Source: Betaproteobacteria bacterium
GTDB lineage: Bacteria > Pseudomonadota > Gammaproteobacteria > Burkholderiales > Casimicrobiaceae
Assembly: GCA_013298765.1 (NCBI GenBank)
Contig: JAAFJA010000002.1
Location: forward strand, 310,001-374,000
Reading direction: 5' to 3'
DNA: 64,000 nt
In this document: in pieces, positions 28,755-36,943 of the stretch
Layout: every line of letters begins with the position of its first letter
Position numbering within the stretch: position 1 is the first letter of the stretch
Program-made: the position numbers and the translations under genes
Notes under the pieces: generated by a model
What the model was told of the DNA's origin: nothing
Database searches by the model: none
The model's input: the letters and a program-made list of their open reading frames with translations, nothing else

Positions 28755-29705
28755 CTAGGTTTCGCCGCCAGCGCTGAACTTCGGCAACGGCTCGCCATGT
28801 TCAATATGGCGCTGCCACGCGTTGCGCGCTGCGCGCGCGCGCGCGTAGGACGCCTCAATCTCAGCGACGCTTCCAGCGCTCGCGTTCGCTAACCATTCAT
28901 CGAAGGCATCTAGGTTTTTTCGATAAGCACTTAGCTGTTCTCGAAGCGCGAGACGATTGGCAACGCTAATGTCGCGCCACATTTCAGGCGAGCCTCCGGC
29001 GATGCGCGTGAAGTCTCGAAACCCGCTCGCGGCGTAATTGAAATACTGATCGGCACGCGGCATGCCTGCGAGCATGTCGACCAGCGCAAATGCGAGCAAA
29101 TGCGGTAAATGACTCACCGCGGCGAACACGTCGTCGTGTTCGGCGGCGCTCATTTCATGAATCTCAGCACCGGTCGCACGCCACATCTGGGTCACGCGCA
29201 CGTGCGCCGCGTCGCTTGTTTTCGCTTCGCAGCACACCACTACTTTTCGCTTTTCGTAGAGCGTTGCAAATGCGGCCTTCGCACCAGTTTTCTCGGTGCC
29301 CGCAATCGGATGCGCAGGAACGAATTGCGAGAATTTGTCGCCCAAGTGCTCACGCGCGGCAGCGATTACGTCTTGCTTCGTGCTGCCGCCGTCCGTGACA
29401 ATCGAATTCGCACCCAGGTGCGGTTTGAGCGCAGCAAACACTGCGGGCATTTGCGCCACCGGCGTGGCGACGAACACCACGTCTGCTCGCGCTGCGTCTT
29501 CGAGCGATGCAACCTCATCGATGATGCCAAGCGCGAGCGCTTCATCGAGATTCGCTTTTGAACGCCCCACGCCGATCACGCGATTCACCGCGCCCTTCGC
29601 TTTCAATGCAAGCGCCAGCGAGCCGCCGATGAGGCCAACGCCGATGATCGCGAGGGTGTTGAACTTTTGCGCGTTACCCGCGCCCTCGATTTCGCTTCGC
29701 TCCAT
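28755..29705 (-). CDS. tyrA: Prephenate dehydrogenase
   Basis: The 316-residue enzyme oxidatively decarboxylates prephenate to 4-hydroxyphenylpyruvate for tyrosine. It has an N-terminal NAD-binding motif 'LAIIGVGLIGGSLALALKAKG', 'VFVATPVAQMPAVFAALKPHLG', then 'TDGGSTKQDVIAAAREHLG' and the active-site stretch 'FVPAHPIAGTEKTGAKAAFATLYEKRKVVV'. The C-terminal helical dimer domain includes 'FAAVSHLPHLLAFALVDML' and 'GFRDFTRIAGGSPEMWRDI'. There is no chorismate mutase or ACT domain, so it is the monofunctional type. It lies 5 bases after pheA and is surely co-transcribed. Confidence 0.94.
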   Translation of the reverse strand: MERSEIEGAGNAQKFNTLAIIGVGLIGGSLALALKAKGAVNRVIGVGRSKANLDEALALGIIDEVASLEDAARADVVFVATPVAQMPAVFAALKPHLGANSIVTDGGSTKQDVIAAAREHLGDKFSQFVPAHPIAGTEKTGAKAAFATLYEKRKVVVCCEAKTSDAAHVRVTQMWRATGAEIHEMSAAEHDDVFAAVSHLPHLLAFALVDMLAGMPRADQYFNYAASGFRDFTRIAGGSPEMWRDISVANRLALREQLSAYRKNLDAFDEWLANASAGSVAEIEASYARARAARNAWQRHIEHGEPLPKFSAGGET

Positions 29706-29710
29706 CGCGG

Positions 29711-30778
29711 CTACAGTACGGCTGCAGGATAGCTGCCGACAATCTTGAAGTAGCTCGACGCTGCTTTCACATCTTTAAGCGCTGCGGCCACGTTGGCATC
29801 AGTTGAATGACCTTCGATATCAACGAAAAAATAGTATTCCCACAATCGGTCGGGCGATGGCCGCGACTCTAGATGAGTCATCGATACGCCGTGGCGCTTG
29901 AGCGGTTCGAGGATATCGACGACTGCGCCGGGTTTGTTCGGCGCAGACAAAATCAAACTCGTTTTGTCTTTGCCAGATGCACCGACGTCTTGCGTGCCGA
30001 GCACCCAAAAGCGCGTGGTGTTGTTTGGCGAATCTTCGATGTTACGAAAGAGGATCGGCACGTCGTAGCGCTTTGCTGCGAGTTCACCGGCAATCGCGGC
30101 GCTGCATGGGGTTTCCGCGGACAAACGCGCCGCTTCGGCATTGCTTGCCACGGGTACGCGCTGCGCGCGTGGCAAGTGGCTTGCCAACCAGTTTGCGGTT
30201 TGTGCAAGCGATTGCGAATGCGAATACACCTTGGTGATTTTGTCGAGCGCGTCTTCGCGGCTCATCAAATTCTGCTGAACACGAAAATCGATTTCAGCGC
30301 ATACCTTCACCGGGGAGGAGATCGAGAGATCAAGCGTGCGCCCGACGAAACCTTCGGTTGAATTCACCACGGGAACGACCGCGTAATTGGCGGTGCCCGC
30401 TTCCACCACGCGAAACACTTCATCAATCGTGGGGTGCGGTTCAAACGTAGGTGCACTCCCGAAGTGCTTTGCCGCCGCCGCGTGACTAAACGTGCCCTCC
30501 GGCCCCAAGAAAGCGATGACTAGAGGCTGCTCAAGCGCCATGCAATTGCTGATGACTTCCCGAAAAATCCGCGCTACTGCATCGTTGGAAAGCGGACCCT
30601 TGTTCGCCTCTTGAATCCGACGAAGAATCATCGCTTCTCGTTCAGGCCGATACAGCGGCGAGCCCGGCACCTTCGCGTGCACGACCTCTTGCGCAATGGA
30701 GGCGCGCTCGCTCAAGAGCTTGAGCAATTGGTCATCGAGAGCATCGATTCGTAGACGGAGAGTAGAAAGATCGGGCAT
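29711..30778 (-). CDS. pheA: Bifunctional chorismate mutase/prephenate dehydratase
   Basis: The 355-residue enzyme converts chorismate through prephenate to phenylpyruvate. Residues 1-90 form the AroQ-type mutase ('LRLRIDALDDQLLKLLSERASIAQEV', 'PLYRPEREAMILRRI'). The dehydratase domain starts at 'IAFLGPEGTFSHAAAAKHFG' and includes 'ANYAVVPVVNSTEGFVGRTLDLSI' and the 'NTTRFWVLG' motif with the catalytic Thr. A C-terminal ACT domain ('SLILSAPNKPGAVVDILEPLKRHGVSMTHLESRP') has the GALV/ESRP pair that binds phenylalanine, so feedback inhibition is expected. Genes serC upstream and tyrA downstream are the standard neighbours. Confidence 0.96.
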   Translation of the reverse strand: MPDLSTLRLRIDALDDQLLKLLSERASIAQEVVHAKVPGSPLYRPEREAMILRRIQEANKGPLSNDAVARIFREVISNCMALEQPLVIAFLGPEGTFSHAAAAKHFGSAPTFEPHPTIDEVFRVVEAGTANYAVVPVVNSTEGFVGRTLDLSISSPVKVCAEIDFRVQQNLMSREDALDKITKVYSHSQSLAQTANWLASHLPRAQRVPVASNAEAARLSAETPCSAAIAGELAAKRYDVPILFRNIEDSPNNTTRFWVLGTQDVGASGKDKTSLILSAPNKPGAVVDILEPLKRHGVSMTHLESRPSPDRLWEYYFFVDIEGHSTDANVAAALKDVKAASSYFKIVGSYPAAVL

Positions 30779-30828
30779 TTCAAGTGCGACGAAGGACAGA
30801 GGAGAAGCCGCGGCGAGTCTCGTACAGG

Positions 30829-31962
30829 CTACGCCAGGCTAGTCTCAAATTCTCGCATGGCGGCAACAAGCGTCTCGATACCTTCAATCGGCATCGCGTT
30901 GTACAGGCTTGCGCGCATGCCACCACGTACACGATGGCCTTTGAGTGACAGTAAGCCGCGTGAATCACAAAATTTGACGAACGCGGCGTCGCGCTCTGGA
31001 TTGCCGGTATCGAACACGACGTTCATGCGCGAACGATCTTCGTTTGCCACCGGCGCCGTGAATACCTTTGAAGCATCAATCGCTTCATAAAGCATTGACG
31101 AACGTGCAACCGCGCGGCGCTCCATTTCGGCAAGGCCACCTTCTTTTTTGATCCACTTCAACGTGAGCGCAGTCACGTAAATCGAGAAGACGGGTGGCGT
31201 GTTGAACAGCGACTTGTGTTTCGCCATGTGAGCGTAGTGCCACACGGCGGGAATTGCTTTCGGCGCACGATCTAACAAATCATCTCGCACGATCACGATT
31301 GTGACGCCAGCGGGGCCGATGTTTTTTTGCGCTCCTGCGTACACCAAACCCACGCCTTCGAAATCGATGCCGCGCGACAGAAAATGCGATGAGGCATCAA
31401 CGACCAGCGGCGCGGGAAGATTTTTCGGCAGTGAGTGCGTCTCGTTGCCGTAGACCGTTTCGTTGGAGCACAGATAAAAGTAGCTCCACGCTGAATCTGC
31501 CGATTTATTAGGGCTAGACGTGCCTTTTTCGCTATTTTCAATAAGCGATCGATTCAGTGCTACAGCCCTATTGAAATGGTCACTTTCGCTTGAAGCTAAT
31601 ACGGAAACCTCGCCGAACTTCTGAGCCTCTTCCGCCGCGCTCTTCGACCAACCACCGGACACCGCGTAGCCCGCGCGCTCACCGGGGCGCAGCAAGTTCA
31701 TTGGCACGCAAGCGAACTGCCCCCATGCGCCGCCCTGCATGAAGAGCACGCGATAGTTGGGCGGTATCGCAAGCAGATCACGCAAGTCCTGCTCGGCCTC
31801 ATCAATCAGCGCTTCAAACGCTTTGCCACGATGGGAAACCTCCATCACGCTCGCGCCCTGTGCCACACCATGCCAATGCCACTCGGGCAAATCAGCTCTG
31901 ACTTGTTCAATGACCTCGGGCGGCAGCATCGCAGGCCCAGGCGAAAAGTTAAAAGTACGCAT
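30829..31962 (-). CDS. serC: Phosphoserine aminotransferase with an in-frame insertion
   Basis: The 377-residue PLP enzyme makes phosphoserine (and 4-phosphohydroxythreonine for vitamin B6). 'FNFSPGPAMLP', 'EVSHRGKAF', 'QGGAWGQFACVPMNLL' and 'VDASSHFLSRGIDFE' are conserved; the PLP lysine is K213 in AQKNIGP. That is 15 residues later than K198 of E. coli SerC. The excess sits between 'ASSESDHF' and 'WSYFYLCSNET', residues about 129-153 (HFNRAVALNRSLIENSEKGT... ). This stretch is encoded by a paired-tetramer repeat (core 31511-31568). The reading frame is kept, so the enzyme is probably active. serC leads the serC-pheA-tyrA transcript; a 16-bp palindrome lies just upstream. Confidence 0.94.
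   Translation of the reverse strand: MRTFNFSPGPAMLPPEVIEQVRADLPEWHWHGVAQGASVMEVSHRGKAFEALIDEAEQDLRDLLAIPPNYRVLFMQGGAWGQFACVPMNLLRPGERAGYAVSGGWSKSAAEEAQKFGEVSVLASSESDHFNRAVALNRSLIENSEKGTSSPNKSADSAWSYFYLCSNETVYGNETHSLPKNLPAPLVVDASSHFLSRGIDFEGVGLVYAGAQKNIGPAGVTIVIVRDDLLDRAPKAIPAVWHYAHMAKHKSLFNTPPVFSIYVTALTLKWIKKEGGLAEMERRAVARSSMLYEAIDASKVFTAPVANEDRSRMNVVFDTGNPERDAAFVKFCDSRGLLSLKGHRVRGGMRASLYNAMPIEGIETLVAAMREFETSLA
31511..31568. repeat. Paired-tetramer repeat, copy 6, inside serC
   Basis: GGGC at 31511 and GCCC at 31565 have a 58-bp outer distance. The outer edges TTTATTAGGGCTAGAC (31504-31519) and AGCCCTATTGAAA (31564-31576) are inverted copies of each other with one indel. The right flank GCCC-TATTGAAAT-GGTC is nearly the same as that of copy 7 (37162-37218). 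The centre contains a TTCGCTAT...ATAAGCGA inverted repeat. The whole lies in the coding frame of serC. Confidence 0.65.
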
Positions 31963-31983
31963 GTGTTGGCAAACGGTTCTTGT

Positions 31984-31999
31984 TGCGCCAATTGGCGCA
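31984..31999. promoter_or_regulatory. 16-bp perfect palindrome upstream of serC
   Basis: TGCGCCAATTGGCGCA is a perfect palindrome whose near edge is 22 bases before the serC start codon. This is where a repressor operator or the leader of the serC-pheA-tyrA transcript would lie. No regulator family is recognised from the word. CTTG and CAAG flank it loosely, so a longer hairpin is also possible. Confidence 0.35.
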
Positions 32000-32106
32000 G
32001 CGCAGCAAGAATCTTAGCAGCGCCCCCGTTCACGTACAGACAGCGCTATTCGCCTCTCAGTGCTGTGAATTCACGCTAAGGGACGGGCCAGTCAGTTCGG
32101 CACATG

Positions 32107-32592
32107 TCAATCGTCTTCAGTACCGATCGGTTGAGCCACTATCGACTCATCGCGATACACAAGAATTGGAACACTGCAACGAGTTAAGAGACGCGTTGTC
32201 ACGCTACCCATGAAAAATCGCGCGACCGCACCCCGCCCGTGTGTTGCGATCACCACCAGATCGCAATGCTTTGCCTTTACGACTTTGGCGATCGCCTCAT
32301 CCGGATGAGCATGGCTTTCAAGCGCACGTTCTGTTGGGACGCCCTCGGCGCGTGCAACCTCTTCGACCGTATCGAGAATTTGCTTTGCGCTTACACCGAT
32401 ACGCTCCTCGTAGAGCTTCTCGCTCGTGGAATCGACCATCGCGATTTCACCCGCGTACTGCGGAACGTAGGGTAACGTGACATGAAGCAGTACGAGCGAC
32501 GCACCGTGCTCGCGCGCGAGTGCCATCGCCGTCTTAGCGGCACGCGTTGAAAGCTCCGAACCATCGACCGGCACCAAGATGCGCTTAAACAT
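32107..32592 (-). CDS. Universal stress protein (UspA family, single domain)
   Basis: The 161-residue protein starts at ATG 32592, with GGAGAGG just upstream; longer upstream reading runs into the next gene. It opens 'FKRILVPVDGSELSTRAAKTAMALA' and ends with the ATP-binding type motif 'THGRGAVARFFMGSVTTRLLTRCSVPILV'. It therefore belongs to the nucleotide-binding Usp class. It lies 29 bases after a tandem Usp gene, and both belong to a stress island with a membrane MgtC/DUF4010 protein and a nuclease. Expression in low oxygen or stationary phase is likely from family knowledge. Confidence 0.9.
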   Translation of the reverse strand: MFKRILVPVDGSELSTRAAKTAMALAREHGASLVLLHVTLPYVPQYAGEIAMVDSTSEKLYEERIGVSAKQILDTVEEVARAEGVPTERALESHAHPDEAIAKVVKAKHCDLVVIATHGRGAVARFFMGSVTTRLLTRCSVPILVYRDESIVAQPIGTEDD

Positions 32593-32621
32593 TGACCTCT
32601 CCAGTTTAAAAGTTTGTTTCT

Positions 32622-33461
32622 TTAGTGAGACATGAGCACGGGTACCGTCATGTGCTCCAAGATTGAACGTGAAACCCCGCCCATTACCCATTCACGCAAC
32701 CGCGAGTGCCCGTAGCCACCCATCACGATCAAATCGCTTCCGAAGTCAGCCGCACGCGAAAGGGCGAGCGCGCCGATTTCCACCTCGCCAATCGGTTCGC
32801 GTGCCACATTGACGTTCGCTCCGTGGCGCGCGAGATAGTCACCGATATCACCAAGTCCAGACGCAATGGCACCCTGTTCACTACGTTTCGAGTCGAACGC
32901 AAGCACGTCGACTTGCTTGGCGGCTTGCAGAAACGGCATCGCGTCGCTTGCCGCACGCGCGGCCTCGCGAGTCTCGTTCCACAAAAGCAAGACGCGCCGA
33001 CCAACATGCGCAAACTTGCCAGCGTAGGGAACCACCAAGACGGGCCGTCCGGTGCCGAGGACGACAGCTTCCGGTAGATCATTGGGCTTGGCGGGCGTTG
33101 TGTGTTGGCGATCCGTTTGGCCAACAACAATCAAATCCGCATACATCGCTGACTTCTTGATCACGTAGACCGCGTCGCCTTCACAGGATCGCGCATCATA
33201 AGTCTGGAGTCCGGCGGTTTTCGTCTTGGCGTGGAAACGTTCAACCGCTTGCTGCGAAAGTCGCGAGAGCTCATGCATGACCTCGGCCGCGTAATTTCCG
33301 AGGCCATCAGCCGCTCCGGTGTAAGGCAATAGCGGGCTACCAGCTGGCGCAATCGCGGACAGATGCGCAGTAAAGCGCTGCGCCAGATCGATCGCAATGT
33401 CAGTCCGCTCGTAGGAGCGCTCTGTATAGTCGATATGGACCAAAATTGATTTGTAGCTCAC
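32622..33461 (-). CDS. Universal stress protein, tandem-domain type
   Basis: I start at GTG 33461 (preceded by GAGGAGA), giving 279 residues; longer reading adds an unlikely 93-residue leader. The first domain begins 'SYKSILVHIDYTERSYERTDIAIDLAQRF' and the second runs from 'RRVLLLWNETREAARAASDAMPFL'. It ends 'VMGGYGHSRLREWVMGGVSRSILEHMTVPVLMSH', a G-2x-G-9x-G(S)-type nucleotide motif. The first domain lacks a full ATP motif. It is the typical two-domain Usp of proteobacteria. The gene runs directly into the single-domain usp gene (29 bases), so they form one transcript. Confidence 0.88.
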   Translation of the reverse strand: MSYKSILVHIDYTERSYERTDIAIDLAQRFTAHLSAIAPAGSPLLPYTGAADGLGNYAAEVMHELSRLSQQAVERFHAKTKTAGLQTYDARSCEGDAVYVIKKSAMYADLIVVGQTDRQHTTPAKPNDLPEAVVLGTGRPVLVVPYAGKFAHVGRRVLLLWNETREAARAASDAMPFLQAAKQVDVLAFDSKRSEQGAIASGLGDIGDYLARHGANVNVAREPIGEVEIGALALSRAADFGSDLIVMGGYGHSRLREWVMGGVSRSILEHMTVPVLMSH

Positions 33462-33678
33462 GTCACTCTCCTCGCGACAAAGTTCACTTGGTGTAGACCG
33501 CACGATACGACGATGGTTGCACGCGAACCTTGATCCCGCGCAACAAACAACGAAAGTCATCGACCGATGCGTTTTCTTGTAGCGGGTGCGGCCACTTGGA
33601 ACACGCTGCGTGCTCGCAACCTGTGTGAGCGAAACACCGTGACTCGGCTTGTCTACGAACGCGGAGCGTGATCGATGC

Positions 33679-34911
33679 TCAAGATCTCCACAGAAAATGC
33701 AGCACCCAAGGCGCGCCCGCGATGATAGCCAGGCAAACACCCACCTCTACGGAGTACCTGGATAGCCCCGCCGATGCAAAAGTCGCCACTGTTTTTGCGA
33801 ATGCATTGACCAATAGGCACAACAGCAATGGAACAACAAGAGAATCGTTGGTCGTGTTCGCTTGACTGATGAGCGAAGCAATCGCGACGTGGACATCTAC
33901 AGTCGCAGCAAACATTGCCGCCGCCCATCCCGCTGCCTCACCCCACTGCCGATTCGCCCAAAGTGATAGCCCAGACACCGAGGTGAGAAGGACGGCAAAC
34001 AAAAAGGCTTGCCAGAGGCTGAATGCGCGATCTTCGGACTTTGTTTGGACGTTCTCGATTCGACGAAATGCGAGCCCGCCGCATACGGCCGCTGCCACGA
34101 TCATCGTCGCCAAGTACGGCACGAGCGACGCAAAACGCGCCGGCGACGTCGCCAAAACAATCACCATCGCCTGCACGCCAGTCGCCACATTCGAGAACAC
34201 CGCAGCCGACATATAGGCACGTGAGCTCTCTGGATTCGCGCGCGCGCGCGCCCCCATCGCCGCATGCGTTGCCGTGCTCGACACGAAACCCGACATGAGA
34301 CCCGCCAGCGATACACCGGCGCGCTGTCCGAACATGCGAAGCATTACGTACCCAAATGCTTGAATGGCTGACATGATCAGCACTAGTCGCAACAATCGGT
34401 TCGGATTCACTTGGATCGTCGTTGAGAGGTCACGATCAGGAAGCAACGGTAAAAGAATCAATCCGAGTGAGAGCAGGATCACTGCATCCGTGAACTCGCG
34501 CTCGGAGAGCACGGTTACAGCAAAGCGCTGCACCGACGCGCGCAGCAGCAGGAGCCCCGCCAGCGCGGTGGCCGCGGCAGCGGCAAGCGCGGGTGTTGAC
34601 ATCGATAGCATCCCGATCAGAGTCGTTGCGATCAACGCGATCTCGGTGGTCGCGCCTGGATCATCGGAGGTGTCGCGTAAGTGTGAAACCACCGCGAGCG
34701 CGGAAACACCCGCAAGGGCAGCCACTGACACGAACACCGAACCGAAAAGTGTCGATAGTGCGCCAGTGAGTGACGCGATGGCAAACGTGCGGACACCGGC
34801 AAACGCGCGCGTTCGGCCCGCCCCTTTTCGCCTTTCGCGCTCAATGCCGATCAAAAGCCCTGCACCAAGAGCGATCGCGAGCCCGAGCCAACCCTCAACG
34901 CCTGAGTTCAT
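33679..34911 (-). CDS. MgtC/SapB-DUF4010 family membrane protein
   Basis: The 410-residue protein has an N-terminal MgtC/SapB half ('LAIALGAGLLIGIERERRK', 'GVRTFAIASLTGAL', 'TEIALIATTLIGMLSM') and a C-terminal DUF4010 half ('GLMSGFVSSTATHAAMGARA', 'FSNVATGVQAMVIVLATSPARF', 'VDVHVAIASLISQANT'). About 12 hydrophobic segments are visible. Such proteins are inner-membrane and proposed to take part in Mg2+ or other ion balance; the activity is not proved. It starts 13 bases after the downstream nuclease's... that is, the beta-CASP gene ends at 34924, so the two are co-transcribed. Confidence 0.85.
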   Translation of the reverse strand: MNSGVEGWLGLAIALGAGLLIGIERERRKGAGRTRAFAGVRTFAIASLTGALSTLFGSVFVSVAALAGVSALAVVSHLRDTSDDPGATTEIALIATTLIGMLSMSTPALAAAAATALAGLLLLRASVQRFAVTVLSEREFTDAVILLSLGLILLPLLPDRDLSTTIQVNPNRLLRLVLIMSAIQAFGYVMLRMFGQRAGVSLAGLMSGFVSSTATHAAMGARARANPESSRAYMSAAVFSNVATGVQAMVIVLATSPARFASLVPYLATMIVAAAVCGGLAFRRIENVQTKSEDRAFSLWQAFLFAVLLTSVSGLSLWANRQWGEAAGWAAAMFAATVDVHVAIASLISQANTTNDSLVVPLLLCLLVNAFAKTVATFASAGLSRYSVEVGVCLAIIAGAPWVLHFLWRS

Positions 34912-34923
34912 AGCAGAAAGCTT

Positions 34924-36288
34924 TTAGGCGAGCACGTGTTGCATGTGTTCCACCGTATCAGCTGCCCAACCCAATTCGTCGCGAATCCGCAAGCGAAGCG
35001 CGTCGCTCGCATCGCGCTCCCCATGAACGATAAACACCTGACGTGGTGGACGGCGAAATTGCCGCAGCCAGTGCATGATTTCGTCTGCATCGGCGTGACC
35101 GGAAAGCGATTGAATTTGGCTCACCGACGCGTTGACATCAACGTAACTCCCGTGAATCTTTGTGGTGCGCTCACCGGCGAGGAGCTTCGCGCCGCGCGTG
35201 CCGAGCACCTGGAACCCAGGCAGCACAATGTGATTGCGGGGATTGGGTGCGAAGGTTTTTAGATGATGAAGAATTCGCCCACCGGTTGCCATACCGCTTC
35301 CTGCAATGATGATGGCAGGGTAGTTGAGTTGACTTAACGCTTTTGATTCATCCGGCGTGGCAATGTTCTTCGCGCACGAGAGCATAACTTTCATGTCGCC
35401 GCTACTAATTCGAAGCTCGTCCGCATGTTTCTTGAACACTTGCGTTGCGCGGCTTGCCATAGGGCTGTCGAGAAACACTGGTAGCTTTGGAATTCGGCCC
35501 TCTCGTATCAGCCGCCCAATATGAAGCATGAGTGCCTGCGCACGCCCCACAGCAAATGACGGCATCAGTATCGTCCCGCCGCGTGAGGCCGTCTCTCGAA
35601 TAGTGCGCGCAAGCGCTTCAGCCGAGTCTTCAGGTGGATGCCGGCGATTACCATAGGTCGATTCGAGTAGCAGCAGATCAGCCGCAGTCGTCGGCTCCGG
35701 TGGTCGCATCAACACGTCCTGATTGCGCCCTAAGTCACCGGAGAACACGAGCACACGCTTCTGAAATGAAATGCGAATGATCGCCGCCCCGAGCAAATGT
35801 CCGGCCCGCGAGAAGCTTGCCTCGACGCGGCCGATTTGGATTGGACGCCCCCACTCAACCGCATGAAATCGCTTCAAAACGCGGCGCACGTCGTTTACGT
35901 CATACAGTGGTCGCGCGGGTTTGTGTTTGCTGTAGCCGTGCCGATTCGCAAAGTTCGCCTCTTCTTGTAGAAGCTGGGCGCTATCGAGCAACATGATTTC
36001 GGCGAGATCGCGAGTCGGTGCCGTGCAGTAGATCGGCCCGCGAAAGCCTTCACGACAAAGCACCGGCAAGAAACCCGAGTGATCGAGATGCGCGTGACTC
36101 AGAATGACAGCATCGATCTCGTTCGCCGGCACAGGGAACGGCAACCAGTTACGCTCCCGCAGCGTTTTGAACCCCTGGAAGAGTCCGCAATCGAGCAAGA
36201 TGCGTTGATCACCGATTTCCACGAGGTGGCGCGATCCAGTCACGGTGTCGGCAGCGCCCGCGAAGGTGATCTTGATTGCGTCTTTCAT
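34924..36288 (-). CDS. MBL-fold beta-CASP nuclease (RNA-processing type)
   Basis: The 454-residue protein starts at ATG 36288, with AAGGAGA eight bases before. It has the metallo-beta-lactamase motif 'ILSHAHLDHSG', the second-metal 'AGHLLGAA', 'SGDLGR', and the beta-CASP region ('LLESTYGNRRH...GGTILMPSFAVGRAQALMLHIGRL'). The end has 'SGHADADEIMHWLRQF' and 'VHGERDA'. This is the family of archaeal/eukaryotic CPSF-like RNases and their bacterial relatives (the 'RMMBL' end domain), so RNA cleavage is the likely activity. Gene order with Usp and MgtC/DUF4010 suggests RNA turnover under stress. A FNR-type palindrome lies 78 bases upstream. Confidence 0.88.
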   Translation of the reverse strand: MKDAIKITFAGAADTVTGSRHLVEIGDQRILLDCGLFQGFKTLRERNWLPFPVPANEIDAVILSHAHLDHSGFLPVLCREGFRGPIYCTAPTRDLAEIMLLDSAQLLQEEANFANRHGYSKHKPARPLYDVNDVRRVLKRFHAVEWGRPIQIGRVEASFSRAGHLLGAAIIRISFQKRVLVFSGDLGRNQDVLMRPPEPTTAADLLLLESTYGNRRHPPEDSAEALARTIRETASRGGTILMPSFAVGRAQALMLHIGRLIREGRIPKLPVFLDSPMASRATQVFKKHADELRISSGDMKVMLSCAKNIATPDESKALSQLNYPAIIIAGSGMATGGRILHHLKTFAPNPRNHIVLPGFQVLGTRGAKLLAGERTTKIHGSYVDVNASVSQIQSLSGHADADEIMHWLRQFRRPPRQVFIVHGERDASDALRLRIRDELGWAADTVEHMQHVLA

Positions 36289-36365
36289 TGTGCTCTCCTT
36301 GATTCGCGCATATTGAGGCGTTCGCGCGCTCTTGTGAAGCACTCGATGCAAATTCGCAGCCGCAG

Positions 36366-36379
36366 TTGACGCAGGTCAA
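36366..36379. promoter_or_regulatory. FNR/CRP-family binding site (TTGAC-N4-GTCAA)
   Basis: TTGACGCAGGTCAA is a perfect palindrome matching the FNR/ANR/DNR site TTGAT-N4-ATCAA with C/G in the fifth positions. Its centre lies 46 bases before the ATG at 36419 and 84 bases before the divergent nuclease gene. It could control both directions. Usp/MgtC/nuclease clusters are often under low-oxygen control, which agrees. Confidence 0.6.
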
Positions 36380-36418
36380 TTGCACGGGTGAACGCATTCG
36401 CAGTTCTAAGGTCAGTCA

Positions 36419-36943
36419 ATGCAAGGCATTTCGCGTTTGGTGACGATACATGCCGAGCGCACGTGGAACGTACTCGAACTCATCAACTTCTATCTTCGGA
36501 ACATGGCGAACTTAAACCTTTTCGACCCAACGCGCAATGAACTCATCGATTGGTTCTATCGCCGCGTCTTTTCCCCTCGCGATCTCCAGATGAGACTTGA
36601 CAACCACGGGATTCGGTTGGACGTCTCAGCGACGACTGGGGGCTGCAAGGCGGAGTCCCACGTCGGCCGCGTGAAGAAAAAAGACCTTCGTATCCGCGCT
36701 AATTACGAATCGTCGCAAAATGATTCAACCCCGAATACGGAGAAAGAGCACAACGACAAAAGTGCTCGCTTGATACGTGTCGGGCGCGACAGAGCTAAAT
36801 TCTCGCGCGTGTTCTCGCTCGCGCTAGACGCGCGCGTTCCAAAATTCAGTGCGAAGTTCGACGCCCGCGAACATACCCACGAATTCGCGAAGAAGACCGC
36901 CGCTGACGCGAAAGTGCGCCGTGCATTAGGCGAAGTGAGATGA
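36419..36943 (+). CDS. Hypothetical basic protein, 174 residues
   Basis: I do not recognise this protein. It is rich in Arg, Lys and Glu, has no membrane segment or signal, and ends with 'EHTHEFAKKTAADAKVRRALGEVR'. Two facts suggest it is real: it starts shortly after an FNR-type site, and its TGA overlaps the ATG of the DUF2892 gene (ATGA), which hints at translational coupling. The ribosome binding site is poor. An antisense reading of similar length exists at 36703-37131 and looks less likely. Comparative genomics would decide whether this is coding. Confidence 0.4.
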   Translation: MQGISRLVTIHAERTWNVLELINFYLRNMANLNLFDPTRNELIDWFYRRVFSPRDLQMRLDNHGIRLDVSATTGGCKAESHVGRVKKKDLRIRANYESSQNDSTPNTEKEHNDKSARLIRVGRDRAKFSRVFSLALDARVPKFSAKFDAREHTHEFAKKTAADAKVRRALGEVR

